A DNA stretch of 64,000 bases from contig JAGQWX010000011.1 of the NCBI GenBank assembly GCA_020436935.1, positions 1-64,000 on the forward strand, written 5' to 3'. The first letter of the stretch is position 1; every line of letters begins with the position of its first letter. This DNA comes from Saprospiraceae bacterium. GTDB taxonomy: Bacteria > Bacteroidota > Bacteroidia > Chitinophagales > Saprospiraceae. This document shows positions 51,398 through 61,173 of the stretch, piece by piece. Made by a program: the position numbers and the translations under genes. The notes beneath the pieces were generated by a model. It saw nothing but the letters and a program-made list of their open reading frames with translations. It did no database searches and was not told where the DNA came from.

Positions 51398-54300
51398 ATG
51401 AGACACCAAAAACTTCTTTTTCTGAGCTTCATAGCCTTGTTCTTATTCGGATGTAAAAAAGGAAATGACTCGGGCGAAATGATGGATGTAAAGCTGGAAG
51501 CTGACATGCTCTCAGAATACTTCGACGCAGCGACCACTGGTTTTATTTCTACTCACGACGAACTCAGGTATATCCTGTCAAAGCCGATCACCAATCAGGT
51601 ATCGGATGAAGATTTGCAGAAACTCATCAGCCTGAAGCCTGCTGTTGAGGGCAGGGTGTCTCTCACGGATGGCAATGTGCTCAGTTTTGTTCCGGCTCAA
51701 CCATTGGCGGCCAATACTGCCTATGCTGTGCAAATCAATTTGTCTGAGTTTGGCAGCAATTACAAAGACCTTTCCTATACGATTCATACCTTCAAACAAG
51801 ACATTTTGGTTGAAGAACAGGGTTTTCTGATCAAAGAAAACGGTAAGGCGATATTGCAAGCCATTGTTTCTACTGCGGACAAAGCCACTGAGGAAGATGT
51901 CAGGAAGTGTTTCACCACCAATGCCACCAATCTTACCATCACAGCTCAGGATGCGCGCAGATTTTTACTTGGATTTGAATTTCCGGTCAACCAATTTTCT
52001 GACGCAAAAATTACTTACGATGCTACAGCAATAGGCGGCGAATCCAAAGGTGAACTCAAGGGCTTCAAAGTCAATACCTCTGTATTTGAAGTCGTGCATT
52101 CTCATCATGATGTTGCTGCGAAAGAATTCAGGATCTATTTTTCACAACGCCTCAATCCATCTGTTGATCTCACAGGTCTGGTTCTGGCAGCAGGTGCAAA
52201 TGCAAAATACGGCGTCAGCGACAATGTCCTGACCATATATTTGGGAGACTACAATGTGGATCAGCAATTATTGATAGACCTGAAAAAAGGTATTGCCGGA
52301 CAAGGGGGAAAAACCTTGATGGCGGACGAACAGTTTTCCATCAGCATTGCGGTCGAAAAGCCGGAAATTGCATTTCTGGATGATGGATATTATTTTCCCT
52401 CCAAAGGTGATTTCAAAATTCCCGTCAAAGCCAGAGGCCTTGAATCTGTCAACGTGATGGTCCTGGAAATAAAGCCTCAGAATGTGAGCAGTTTTCTGAC
52501 CTGGCAATCTACACAGTATACCGACTATTACACCATGCGCATGTATGCCAAGCCGGTATTTCATAAAAATGTAAAACTGGACAAAGGTATAGCTGATGCT
52601 GACGGTTGGAGAACATACGGTATAGATCTCAGCAATCAGCTTCGCAAAAACCCTGGAAGCATTTACCACATAGCGCTTGACTTTACGCCTGAAGATATCA
52701 GTCTTACCTGCAAAAACGACCTCATCAAAAGAGACCTCAAAAGCAAACTGCCGGGGGAAGATTATTTCTATAATTGGGAGGCCTATTACAGAGAATACTA
52801 TTACTTCAGTGATTACAGCTGGGAGGAACGAGACAATCCATGCAACATTTCTTTTTACGCTGAAAAATATCCCGTCAACAGGACATTCATCTGCAGCAAT
52901 TTTGGCATCATAGCCAAACAATCAGCCAAAGGTTACTTTTTTGCGGTCAACAATCTGATGGATCTTGCAGTGGTAGGTGATGCAAATGTCACTTTGTTCG
53001 ACCTGCAAGGCGAGACTCTGGCTACAGGCAAAACCAATGCCTCAGGATTTTGCGATATCACCAATCTAAGCAGGGAGGCCGGGGTAGCAAAAGTAGAAAA
53101 GGGGGGAGAAGTGACATACATCAAACTCAATCCGGCCGAAAGCAATACGCTGACAGAATTTGCGGTACAAGGCAGCCGGGTAGCTCAAGATGCTGAAATG
53201 TTTTTGTACACAGAAAGAGATGTGTGGAGACCTGGTGACAGTATTTACCTGGATGTCATGCTCAACAAATCCAACCTCAGTGTTCCGGACGGCATTCCAT
53301 TGGTTTGTTCATTTTATAATCCTGACAATTTGCTGCTGAGCAGAAAAGTCATGACTTTGAGATCTGCAAATCAATTGATTTACAGTTTTGTAGAAAGTAC
53401 ACCGTCAAATGCGAAGACGGGCGCTTACAGATTTGTAGTTGAAGCAGGGCCGCGTCAATTCAGCAAGAGGATCAGAATAGAGACCATCAAGCCGAATACC
53501 GCAGAAGTCAATTATAGTTTTTCAGGAAAGGACGGAGACTTTGTTTATTCTGATAAGATTTCAGGAAGCGCAACGGTCCGCTTCCTCACCGGATTTGAGG
53601 TTGTCGGGGCAGCTGTCAACGTCACTGCGAGGCCTTCAGGAATAGGTGTGCCTTTCCCCAAATTTAAAGATTATCATTTTGGCTTGTACCAACGACCTGA
53701 GACGCAGTCTTTCCCATTGGCATCGTTCACTACCAATGCTCAGGGTCAGGCATCATTTTCTTCCAACGCAGACCTTAAATTGTTCAATGCGCCCATCGTA
53801 TTGTCCATGGAGACAGAAACTACACTCAAGGGAGGAGGCAGCAACAAACAGGGCAACAGCATCAAGGTTTCACCTTTTGCTTCATATGTGGGCGTGCAAA
53901 AGACAGACGGACAAGGCTGGTCGGGCAATCATCTCGTTGGTGAAGCTGTAAAATTCAATCTTATTGCTCTTGACCAGAAAGGCAACATCAGCTCCCTAAG
54001 CAAAAAGATCAATGTGACGATAGAGAAACGACTGCAGTCCTGGTGGATCGACAAGTACATGTTGAGATCCAATGGATATTATTATGATGCAGGAAGCTGG
54101 CAGGTCTATAAAAATGAAAACATCAATATATCCGGTGGAAAGTCGAGTTACAGCATAGCTGGAAATCTTGGAGAGGGAGCTTATCACGTGGTATTTACCG
54201 ATGAAAATTCCGGTCAACAATCCGACGCATTTTTTACAGTGTATAAATCAGGTGACAATATTCCCGGAAGCCAGCCTTACATCATACAGTTTGATGTGGA

Positions 54301-56887
54301 CAAAGAAGAAGTTGAAGCGGGTTCAGAAGTCAAACTGAGATTCCCTGATATTGCTGGAGCAAGAGCTCTGGTGAGCATCGAGCGTGCCAATACGGTGGTC
54401 GACAAGTTTTGGGTAGATCTGAGCCAGAATGGCGGTGAAGTATCTGTCAAGACGAGTGCAGAATGGTCGCCAAACGTATACATCCACGCCACTGTGGTGC
54501 AACCTTACATGCAGGACAATAATGACCTTCCTATCAGGATGTACGGCATCAAACCACTGCAGGTCAATTCTACCAGCAAGGAACTTCAACCTGTTGCCAG
54601 CCTTGGAGAAAAACTGGAATCCAATAAGACTTACAATTTTACAGTCAGTGAGGCCAAAGGCAGAAGCATGGAATACACCATCGCATTGGTGGATGAAGGA
54701 TTGCTCAATCTTACCGGTTTTGCAAGCCCAGACCCTTACAAACATTTCAATGGTGACTTTCCCCTCCTGGTCAAAACTTGGGACATTTATCAGTGGCTGA
54801 TGCGTTATTTCAAAGGCAAGTTTGCCGGTATCCTCGCCATTGGTGGTGACGATGCATACAATCCTGACGCCATTGCAGAAATATCACGGTTCAAACCCGT
54901 CGTCATCCATCAGGGATCATTCAAACTCACAGCGGGAGGTAAAAACAACCATACCATTGCTATCCCTAATTATGTCGGAAAGCTCAGACTGATGATCGTT
55001 GCGGCCAACAATACCGACTTTGGTAAATTGTCCAGATCGGTAAGTATCATCAATCCACTGATGGTGCAGTCCCAGCTCCCAAGGGCATTGAATGTCACGG
55101 ATAAGGTGCAACTCCCGGTCAACGTCATGCGGGATGACAAAGGCATCAGCAAGGTGACGCTGGAAACCAAAACCAATGCCAATATGGTGAAAGGCATCAC
55201 GCCTTCTGTCAGTTTGGGCTTCAGTGGAGGAGACCAGGTGACGCAGGATTTTCAGGCAGAAGTACTCAATCAGCCAGGCAAGCTCAGTTTTGACTTTATG
55301 GTGAAAGGAGGGGGTAAAGAAATGACAGAACACACCGATATTCTGGTAAACTACCCCAATTCCTATGAAAGCGATGATCAAACTACAGTGATAGCTCCGG
55401 GGCAAAGCAAAACATTTACCATCACACCAAAGGGCTACAAGGCTGCATTCCAATCGGCATTTGTCATCAGTGGTCAGAAGATTCCTGCCTTTGCCAAATA
55501 TGCAGACGACCTGGTAGAATATCCATATGGTTGTCTCGAACAGACGGTATCCACAGCTATATCTCAATTGTATCTGGATAAGCTGGTCCAGCTCGATCCG
55601 GAACAAAATCAAAAAAGACTCGCGAATCTGGATGCAGCCATCAACAAACTGAGCCGGTATCAGCACAGCGACGGCAAGTTTTACTATTGGGACAACAATT
55701 ACTACCACGCCTGGTCGGACATTTATGCCGGCGACTTCCTCATTGAGCAAAGCAGTGTCGGAAATGCGGGACGCACTGCCTCCATGCGCGATGCCTGGAT
55801 AAAAGCCCAAACCAATGTAGCCAATACCTGGTCCGCTGAATCACTTTCCAACCAATGGACCTATGAATATGAATCTGCAGTACAGGCTTATAGATTGTAT
55901 GTTTTAGCCAAAAGCGGCAAACCTGCAAAGTCAGCCATGAACCGTTTTGTTTCATCCAATAAGTCTACACAAGCCGTTGTATGGTGGCTCATGGCGGGGG
56001 CACATAAATGGTCTTCATACGATAGCAAGGCCACAGAGTTTGTCACGAAGGCTGAGTCGATGCAGATATCTGACAACAACTATAACACTTTCGGCAGTGA
56101 GGCGAGAAATCTGGCGCTGGCAGTCGAAGTACTTTCCAGCATGCCCGAACTCAAAAAGAAAGCCGATCAGTATTACGATCAAATGGTGGATGCCTACAAC
56201 AAGTCCAATTGGCTGAGCACGCAGGACAAAGGGGCTGCATTCAAAGCTGCACTTTCATACTACGGGGATAAAATAAGTACAGCGGCAAAGGTTTCCTATT
56301 CAGTCAACGGACCATCGGGAAACAAGACATTTGACCATTCTTCCTTTGAAGGAAAAAAGATCATACACGCATCATCTGATTTTGGCAAGACTTATACCGT
56401 TTCCAATAAGGGCAAAAGTGATTTGTATGTCAGGCACAATACGCGTTTCATCAGCTCAGAAATTATGAATCCGGCCACACAGCAGGACCTTGGTCTTTCT
56501 GTCCTTTACAATGGAAGTGCAAATGCATCGGCCGTCAAACTGGGTGAAGATATCGCAATTGCAGTCACGGTTTCCAATCCATTGGCACTCGAACAAAAAG
56601 ACCTTGCCCTCAACGTAAAAATGCCTTCAGGCTGGGAATTGATGAATCCGCGCATTTACGCCACAGAAAGCGGTGCGACTGCCCAGGGTGCGACTTATCA
56701 GGATTACAGAGACGACAGGGTATATACATTTTTCGCACTTGGAGCCGGCGACAGTAAAACCTTTACCTTCAAGGCGAAGGCAGCATTTATTGGAAACTTT
56801 TTACTGCCTTCTGTTTCTGTTGAAAACATGTACAAAGGTGATCATTATGCCCGGAGCCCGGCAGGTCGTGCAACGGTAACGCAATAA
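51398..56887 (+). CDS. Alpha-2-macroglobulin-like lipoprotein
   Basis: Bacterial alpha-2-macroglobulins are periplasmic lipoproteins thought to trap foreign proteases with a reactive thioester. From the ATG at 51398 the product has 1829 residues and a lipobox (LFLFGCKKG). The A2M signature VDEGLLNLTGFASPDPYKHF and the thioester YPYGCLEQT (Cys at about 1379) are both intact. The all-beta macroglobulin domains precede, and the alpha/alpha thioester domain and receptor-like C-terminal domain follow. The next gene, one base downstream, is PBP1C, the well-known partner: when the wall is damaged the A2M may protect the cell while PBP1C repairs it. GTG at 51365 in the same frame is a weaker start. 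Confidence 0.93.
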   Translation: MRHQKLLFLSFIALFLFGCKKGNDSGEMMDVKLEADMLSEYFDAATTGFISTHDELRYILSKPITNQVSDEDLQKLISLKPAVEGRVSLTDGNVLSFVPAQPLAANTAYAVQINLSEFGSNYKDLSYTIHTFKQDILVEEQGFLIKENGKAILQAIVSTADKATEEDVRKCFTTNATNLTITAQDARRFLLGFEFPVNQFSDAKITYDATAIGGESKGELKGFKVNTSVFEVVHSHHDVAAKEFRIYFSQRLNPSVDLTGLVLAAGANAKYGVSDNVLTIYLGDYNVDQQLLIDLKKGIAGQGGKTLMADEQFSISIAVEKPEIAFLDDGYYFPSKGDFKIPVKARGLESVNVMVLEIKPQNVSSFLTWQSTQYTDYYTMRMYAKPVFHKNVKLDKGIADADGWRTYGIDLSNQLRKNPGSIYHIALDFTPEDISLTCKNDLIKRDLKSKLPGEDYFYNWEAYYREYYYFSDYSWEERDNPCNISFYAEKYPVNRTFICSNFGIIAKQSAKGYFFAVNNLMDLAVVGDANVTLFDLQGETLATGKTNASGFCDITNLSREAGVAKVEKGGEVTYIKLNPAESNTLTEFAVQGSRVAQDAEMFLYTERDVWRPGDSIYLDVMLNKSNLSVPDGIPLVCSFYNPDNLLLSRKVMTLRSANQLIYSFVESTPSNAKTGAYRFVVEAGPRQFSKRIRIETIKPNTAEVNYSFSGKDGDFVYSDKISGSATVRFLTGFEVVGAAVNVTARPSGIGVPFPKFKDYHFGLYQRPETQSFPLASFTTNAQGQASFSSNADLKLFNAPIVLSMETETTLKGGGSNKQGNSIKVSPFASYVGVQKTDGQGWSGNHLVGEAVKFNLIALDQKGNISSLSKKINVTIEKRLQSWWIDKYMLRSNGYYYDAGSWQVYKNENINISGGKSSYSIAGNLGEGAYHVVFTDENSGQQSDAFFTVYKSGDNIPGSQPYIIQFDVDKEEVEAGSEVKLRFPDIAGARALVSIERANTVVDKFWVDLSQNGGEVSVKTSAEWSPNVYIHATVVQPYMQDNNDLPIRMYGIKPLQVNSTSKELQPVASLGEKLESNKTYNFTVSEAKGRSMEYTIALVDEGLLNLTGFASPDPYKHFNGDFPLLVKTWDIYQWLMRYFKGKFAGILAIGGDDAYNPDAIAEISRFKPVVIHQGSFKLTAGGKNNHTIAIPNYVGKLRLMIVAANNTDFGKLSRSVSIINPLMVQSQLPRALNVTDKVQLPVNVMRDDKGISKVTLETKTNANMVKGITPSVSLGFSGGDQVTQDFQAEVLNQPGKLSFDFMVKGGGKEMTEHTDILVNYPNSYESDDQTTVIAPGQSKTFTITPKGYKAAFQSAFVISGQKIPAFAKYADDLVEYPYGCLEQTVSTAISQLYLDKLVQLDPEQNQKRLANLDAAINKLSRYQHSDGKFYYWDNNYYHAWSDIYAGDFLIEQSSVGNAGRTASMRDAWIKAQTNVANTWSAESLSNQWTYEYESAVQAYRLYVLAKSGKPAKSAMNRFVSSNKSTQAVVWWLMAGAHKWSSYDSKATEFVTKAESMQISDNNYNTFGSEARNLALAVEVLSSMPELKKKADQYYDQMVDAYNKSNWLSTQDKGAAFKAALSYYGDKISTAAKVSYSVNGPSGNKTFDHSSFEGKKIIHASSDFGKTYTVSNKGKSDLYVRHNTRFISSEIMNPATQQDLGLSVLYNGSANASAVKLGEDIAIAVTVSNPLALEQKDLALNVKMPSGWELMNPRIYATESGATAQGATYQDYRDDRVYTFFALGAGDSKTFTFKAKAAFIGNFLLPSVSVENMYKGDHYARSPAGRATVTQ

Positions 56888-56888
56888 T

Positions 56889-59249
56889 TTGCAGAAAGTG
56901 TGGTCAAATTGGAGGCCTAAATACAAATGGTTTTTTGGAGCTGTTGTAGCTTTCATTTTGGCGATGCTGCTGGTGCCCATTCCAAAAGACGAGACCGCTT
57001 ACAGTAGGGCAGTTTACGACAGTATGGGCCAACTTTTGTCTGCGACCACTTCAAGAGATGGCCAGTGGGCTTTGCCAATATCAGAAGAAATTCCCAAAGA
57101 TTTTTCGTCGGCGATCGTCCTTTATGAAGACGAATATTTTGGATGGCATCCCGGGGTGAATCCTGTTTCACTCGTCAAGGCGGCACTTACCAATGCTAAG
57201 GCCGGGAAGATCAAAAGAGGTGCAAGTACCCTCGCCATGCAGGTCATGAGGATGCGGAATAAGCACGTCAAAAGAAGTATTGGAAATAAACTGCTGGAAA
57301 TCGTGGGTGCTGTAAAGTATACCATCGTGCGTTCTCAGACCGGAATAGTGAGAGATTGGGTGGCCATGGCGCCTTTTGGTGGGAATACTGTAGGTGCAGA
57401 GGCAGCAGCACTGAGATATTATGGCCGTAACCTGAGTAAACTTTCCTGGGCAGAATATGCACTCCTCGCCGTATTACCCAACAATCCAACGGGCGTCAAT
57501 GTCTTCAGACAAAAGGAAAAACTAAAGGCTAAAAGAGACCAATTGCTGACCAAGCTGGCCGATCATGGCCATTTTTCCCCTGGAGATCTTGAAGTCTACA
57601 AGGATGAAGATCTGCCATCAGACCTGTTCGCCATTCCACAGAGGGCGTACCATTTCCTCAGGTTTTGTGCACTGCAAAATACCAAACAATTCAGATTTGA
57701 GTCTTCCATTGATGGAGACTTGCAGGATCGATTGACCACCCTGGTCCAGAATGAATCTACTTTCCTGCAATCTCAGGACATCAACAATGCCGCCGCTGTA
57801 GTCATAGACATTACAGACAACTCATTGAAGGCGTACATTGGAAATGTAGGTCGCAGTGGCAGTGGTTTTGCCTACAATGATCTGGTTCAGGCCAAAAGGA
57901 GTTACGGCAGTCTGCTCAAACCTTTGTTGTACGCCTTTGCCTTAGAGCAGTCTTACCGCCTCCCGGGCGAGATGCTTGCAGATATTCCCACAAGCATCGG
58001 CGACTTCAGGCCCGAAAACTTTGATAAAAAATACAGGGGAGCGGTACCCTTTGACGAAGCGCTGATCCAATCGCTCAATGTACCCATGGTACGCCAGCTC
58101 AATGAAATGGGTTACTATGAATTCTATAAACTCCTGAATGATGATTTGAAAATTGCCGGCCTCGACAAAGGCGCCGACCACTATGGATTGTCCATCATTC
58201 TCGGAGGAGGAGAAACAAGCCTGTGGGAATTGTCCAGGGTGTATAAAGGCCTGGCAAGAAACTATGCCGGATTGGTTGGTCCTTTTGATAACATCAGATA
58301 TCTGAAAAAAGAAGCTGAGTCAAATATAGAGAACAGATTTTCATTTGGAGCTTATGGCGTCTCTCACCTTGTCAAAGCCATGACCGACCTCACCAGGCCC
58401 AGGGAAGAAAAATCGTGGGAGCTTTATGCGGGCCAGAAAAAAATCGCCTGGAAAACCGGCACCAGTTTTGGACACCGGGACGCCTGGGCCATTGGTTTTT
58501 CGGGAAAATATATGGTAGGGGTCTGGGTAGGAAACGAGACAGGAGCTTCGAGGCCCGACCTCACCGGTGTGCTCAAAGCCGCACCGATCATGTTCAATAT
58601 ATTCAATCAATTGTCGGATGACCAGTGGTTTGATGTGCAGCCATCCTGGAAGCGAGCAGCTTTGGTGTCCTATTGCAAGGACTCAGGAATGCTCGCAGGA
58701 AAGTGGTGCAAACACACGGCCCAATTGATACTGCCTTCTACCTCCTACCGGCTCAACACCTGCTCATATCATGAGGTCCATAGGGTCGACGAGGAGGGAT
58801 TCCTGGTTTCAGAAGCTTGTGAAGCAGCCACTGTTCGCACAGATACCATCTTTACCTTGCCGCCACTGATGGCCTATTTTTATGAACAAGCCCACGATGA
58901 TTACAGCTTCAGCCACCGCCAAAAGCCCGGATGTGCGACCAATGTGTCAGCCATCAAAATCATCTATCCGACCCAAAACCTGAAAATCTTCCTTCCAAGA
59001 GAAAGCCGGGAAAGGAAGCCACTTTTTGCACAGGCCTATCAGGAAGAAAAAAGCGGAGAGCTATACTGGTTTCTGGACGGGAAACATATCGCAGAAGGTA
59101 CCGCCGGCCAGAATGCCATGTGCCGACTGGATCCGGGGGAAGGCAGGCATCACCTGCTGGTCACCGACAGCCGGGGCAACAAGAGTGAGGTTTATTTTGA
59201 TGTTCTGGGTATAGACGCGACGCCTCGCGTCTATACACCCGAACATTGA
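56889..59249 (+). CDS. pbpC: Penicillin-binding protein 1C
   Basis: The 786-residue bifunctional enzyme has one N-terminal membrane helix (about 14-32), a GT51 glycosyltransferase domain with catalytic-region Glu80 in LYEDEYFGWHPGVNPVSLVKAAL and KRGASTLAMQVMRM, and a transpeptidase domain with SLLK (Ser341), SLN and KTGT (Lys522). The C-terminal BiPBP_C domain ends VTDSRGNKSEVYFDVL. PBP1C polymerises and cross-links peptidoglycan at the outer face of the inner membrane, probably for repair together with the A2M gene it follows. The start is TTG, one base after the A2M stop. The last dozen residues (IDATPRVYTPEH) are encoded by a perfect palindrome. Confidence 0.93.
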   Translation: MQKVWSNWRPKYKWFFGAVVAFILAMLLVPIPKDETAYSRAVYDSMGQLLSATTSRDGQWALPISEEIPKDFSSAIVLYEDEYFGWHPGVNPVSLVKAALTNAKAGKIKRGASTLAMQVMRMRNKHVKRSIGNKLLEIVGAVKYTIVRSQTGIVRDWVAMAPFGGNTVGAEAAALRYYGRNLSKLSWAEYALLAVLPNNPTGVNVFRQKEKLKAKRDQLLTKLADHGHFSPGDLEVYKDEDLPSDLFAIPQRAYHFLRFCALQNTKQFRFESSIDGDLQDRLTTLVQNESTFLQSQDINNAAAVVIDITDNSLKAYIGNVGRSGSGFAYNDLVQAKRSYGSLLKPLLYAFALEQSYRLPGEMLADIPTSIGDFRPENFDKKYRGAVPFDEALIQSLNVPMVRQLNEMGYYEFYKLLNDDLKIAGLDKGADHYGLSIILGGGETSLWELSRVYKGLARNYAGLVGPFDNIRYLKKEAESNIENRFSFGAYGVSHLVKAMTDLTRPREEKSWELYAGQKKIAWKTGTSFGHRDAWAIGFSGKYMVGVWVGNETGASRPDLTGVLKAAPIMFNIFNQLSDDQWFDVQPSWKRAALVSYCKDSGMLAGKWCKHTAQLILPSTSYRLNTCSYHEVHRVDEEGFLVSEACEAATVRTDTIFTLPPLMAYFYEQAHDDYSFSHRQKPGCATNVSAIKIIYPTQNLKIFLPRESRERKPLFAQAYQEEKSGELYWFLDGKHIAEGTAGQNAMCRLDPGEGRHHLLVTDSRGNKSEVYFDVLGIDATPRVYTPEH
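59209..59236. repeat. 28-bp palindrome forming the 3' end of pbpC
   Basis: GTATAGACGCG (59209-59219) and CGCGTCTATAC (59226-59236) are perfectly complementary around the loop ACGCCT. The palindrome lies inside the coding region and ends 13 bases before the stop codon. Its core resembles GAGACGCG...CGCGTCTC repeats scattered in many genomes, so I take it as an inserted REP-like unit. Confidence 0.75.
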
Positions 59250-59447
59250 TATTTTTTATTTTTTTTCTGCTAATTCTATCAAACTAGTATATTTTTGTGA
59301 ACCGAACGAAAACACCATTGTTGTTTTCCTCGTCAAATTGCCGAAAATCAGCAGGAACGGACCAGAATCCATGCCTTTTGATGCACAAGCAAGAGATGAT
59401 CCCCATCAGACCTGCAATTTTGCAATAAAATATCCAAATAGGATAGT

Positions 59448-60017
59448 ATGAGTATTTTACAAGGGCCGTGGCATTGGTCCATAGTGGGCATCATCATCGG
59501 ATTGACAGTTCCCGCACTGCTGATCATCGACAACAAGAGATTTGGCATTTCCCTCACGCTGAGGCATTTGTGCGCCATGTGCGTGCCCATGAAAATCAAG
59601 TTTTTTGATTATGACTGGAAACCTTACAAATGGTTGCTGCTATTTGTTGTGGGCACCATGGTTGGTGGTTTTATTGGCAACCAGATATTTCCCAACCCCA
59701 ACGACATCATTGTAGCGGAAGATACAAAGTCTTTTCTGGCCCAGTACGGCATCAATGATTACTCAGGCCTGGTGCCTTCAGAGATTTTTTCTGTGGATAA
59801 AATTTTGTCCTTAAGTGGATTGATCTTTTTGGCCATTGGCGGATTCCTCGTTGGATTTGGCACCAGATATGCAGACGGCTGTACGAGCGGGCATTCCATT
59901 TTTGGGCTGGCGACATTGCAGCGCACTTCATTGATTGCAACCATATCATTTATGGCCGGCGGATTTTTCTGCACCCATTTGATCCTTCCTTACCTTCTTA
60001 AAGTCATTATGCCATGA
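59448..60017 (+). CDS. YeeE/YedE-family sulfur transporter, first half
   Basis: The 189-residue membrane protein has four to five hydrophobic segments (GIIIGLTVPALLII, WLLLFVVGTMVGGFIGN, LSGLIFLAIGGFLVGFG and ISFMAGGFFCTHLI). The family motif RYADGCTSGHSIFGLA contains the conserved Cys and Gly thought to handle thiosulfate or persulfide sulfur. Its stop overlaps the ATG of a second half-size YeeE protein by 4 bases. Two-gene arrangements of this kind (PmpA/PmpB type) import sulfur species; the exact substrate is not shown here. A TATTTTTG box at 59290-59297 could be its promoter, without a clear -33 element. Confidence 0.88.
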   Translation: MSILQGPWHWSIVGIIIGLTVPALLIIDNKRFGISLTLRHLCAMCVPMKIKFFDYDWKPYKWLLLFVVGTMVGGFIGNQIFPNPNDIIVAEDTKSFLAQYGINDYSGLVPSEIFSVDKILSLSGLIFLAIGGFLVGFGTRYADGCTSGHSIFGLATLQRTSLIATISFMAGGFFCTHLILPYLLKVIMP

Positions 60018-60424
60018 GGTCATTTTTAATATTTCTAGTTGGACTTATTTTCGGATTTGCCTTTGTAAAAGGTGAAATCATTTCATGGTTCAGAATGGTA
60101 GAGATGTTCCAGCTCAAATCATTCCATATGTACGGTGTCATTGGTACAGGTGTGGTTGTAGGACTCATTGCCATGCAGATCATCAAAAGATTCAACGTCA
60201 AAACCATCGACGGTGAGCCCATCACTTACGAAAAGAAAAAATTTACCAAAGGCACGATCATAGGGGGCTTTATTTTCGGTCTTGGATGGTGTATCACAGG
60301 AGCATGCCCGGGCCCGATATTTATACAAGTAGGCGCAGGTTTGATTCCAGTTGCTGTGACACTTCTGTTTGCCTTGTTCGGTACCTGGGTGTACGGAGCG
60401 ACGAGGGAGAAATTGCCTCATTGA
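60014..60424 (+). CDS. YeeE/YedE-family sulfur transporter, second half
   Basis: The 136-residue membrane protein has the matching second half of the transporter: three to four hydrophobic segments (FLIFLVGLIFGFAFVKG, MYGVIGTGVVVGLIAMQII, GTIIGGFIFGLGWCITGACPGPIFIQVGAGLIPVAVTLLFALFGTWVYG) and the Cys motif GWCITGACPGP. It is translationally coupled to the first half (ATGA overlap), so the two are probably made in equal amounts and form one pore. Confidence 0.9.
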   Translation: MRSFLIFLVGLIFGFAFVKGEIISWFRMVEMFQLKSFHMYGVIGTGVVVGLIAMQIIKRFNVKTIDGEPITYEKKKFTKGTIIGGFIFGLGWCITGACPGPIFIQVGAGLIPVAVTLLFALFGTWVYGATREKLPH

Positions 60425-60651
60425 TGCAATCTTGATGTAAAAAACAAAAATTTAGCGTTTTAGGCTGATGAAGTTTTAGGTGAAAGTTTGGTGAGACATT
60501 CTCGGTAGCTATTATTTTACGCACTCCGGAAACTTTGATTCGGTTCGAAGTTTCAAAATATTTATACTTGGCCTTCATTTTACAATGAATGTTTGATTTT
60601 AATTATTTTGAAAAATTCTTTAATTTGTAACAATAGAGTTCACTTTTCAGG

Positions 60652-61077
60652 ATGAAAAACCGGATAAAACTTACAGAGGAACAAATCAATGAAGTGGTTG
60701 ACAACCTCGAAATTGGCATGAAAAGTTTTTATAACCTTACTTCAGGAGAAATCATCGCAATTCCAGATTTTGATTTTGATGCATTTGACAGAGATAATAT
60801 TTGGCAAGAGTCAATAGATGAAATTGACGAAAACCCAAACCAATTTTTTGAGTTTGAAATGTTGGAATCACAAGACTCATTTCAGATAATGGCTGATTTT
60901 GCTGAACAGGTAGATAACCCAAGATTGCAAAGTAAATTGATCAAGGTTTTAGATAGCAAAAAACCTTTTCAGAAGTTCAAATGGGAAATTGATAATTCGG
61001 GACCATACAGGCAACAGTGGTTTGAGTTCAGAAAAGTGCGTTATATAAAATGGGTGTTGGATCAATTGGATGACTGA
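60652..61077 (+). CDS. UPF0158 family protein
   Basis: The 141-residue soluble protein has the UPF0158 pattern: a regular N-terminal helix with KLTEEQINEVVDNLEIGMKSFYNLTSGEIIAIPDFD, then a strongly acidic middle (SIDEIDENPNQFFEFEMLESQDSFQIMADFAEQV) and FKWEIDNSGPYRQQWFEFRKVRYIKWVLDQLDD at the end. The family has no known function. ATG at 60652 is the first start after a stop in frame. It follows the sulfur-transporter pair after about 230 A+T-rich bases, and is probably separate. Confidence 0.85.
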   Translation: MKNRIKLTEEQINEVVDNLEIGMKSFYNLTSGEIIAIPDFDFDAFDRDNIWQESIDEIDENPNQFFEFEMLESQDSFQIMADFAEQVDNPRLQSKLIKVLDSKKPFQKFKWEIDNSGPYRQQWFEFRKVRYIKWVLDQLDD

Positions 61078-61173
61078 GCTTGGCATCTGAAACACGCCCT
61101 CAGTGTTTTTCAACCACAGCAAAAGATTCTAACCCAGAAGTCAAAACCATTGCCGTGGTTGAATATACCAATA

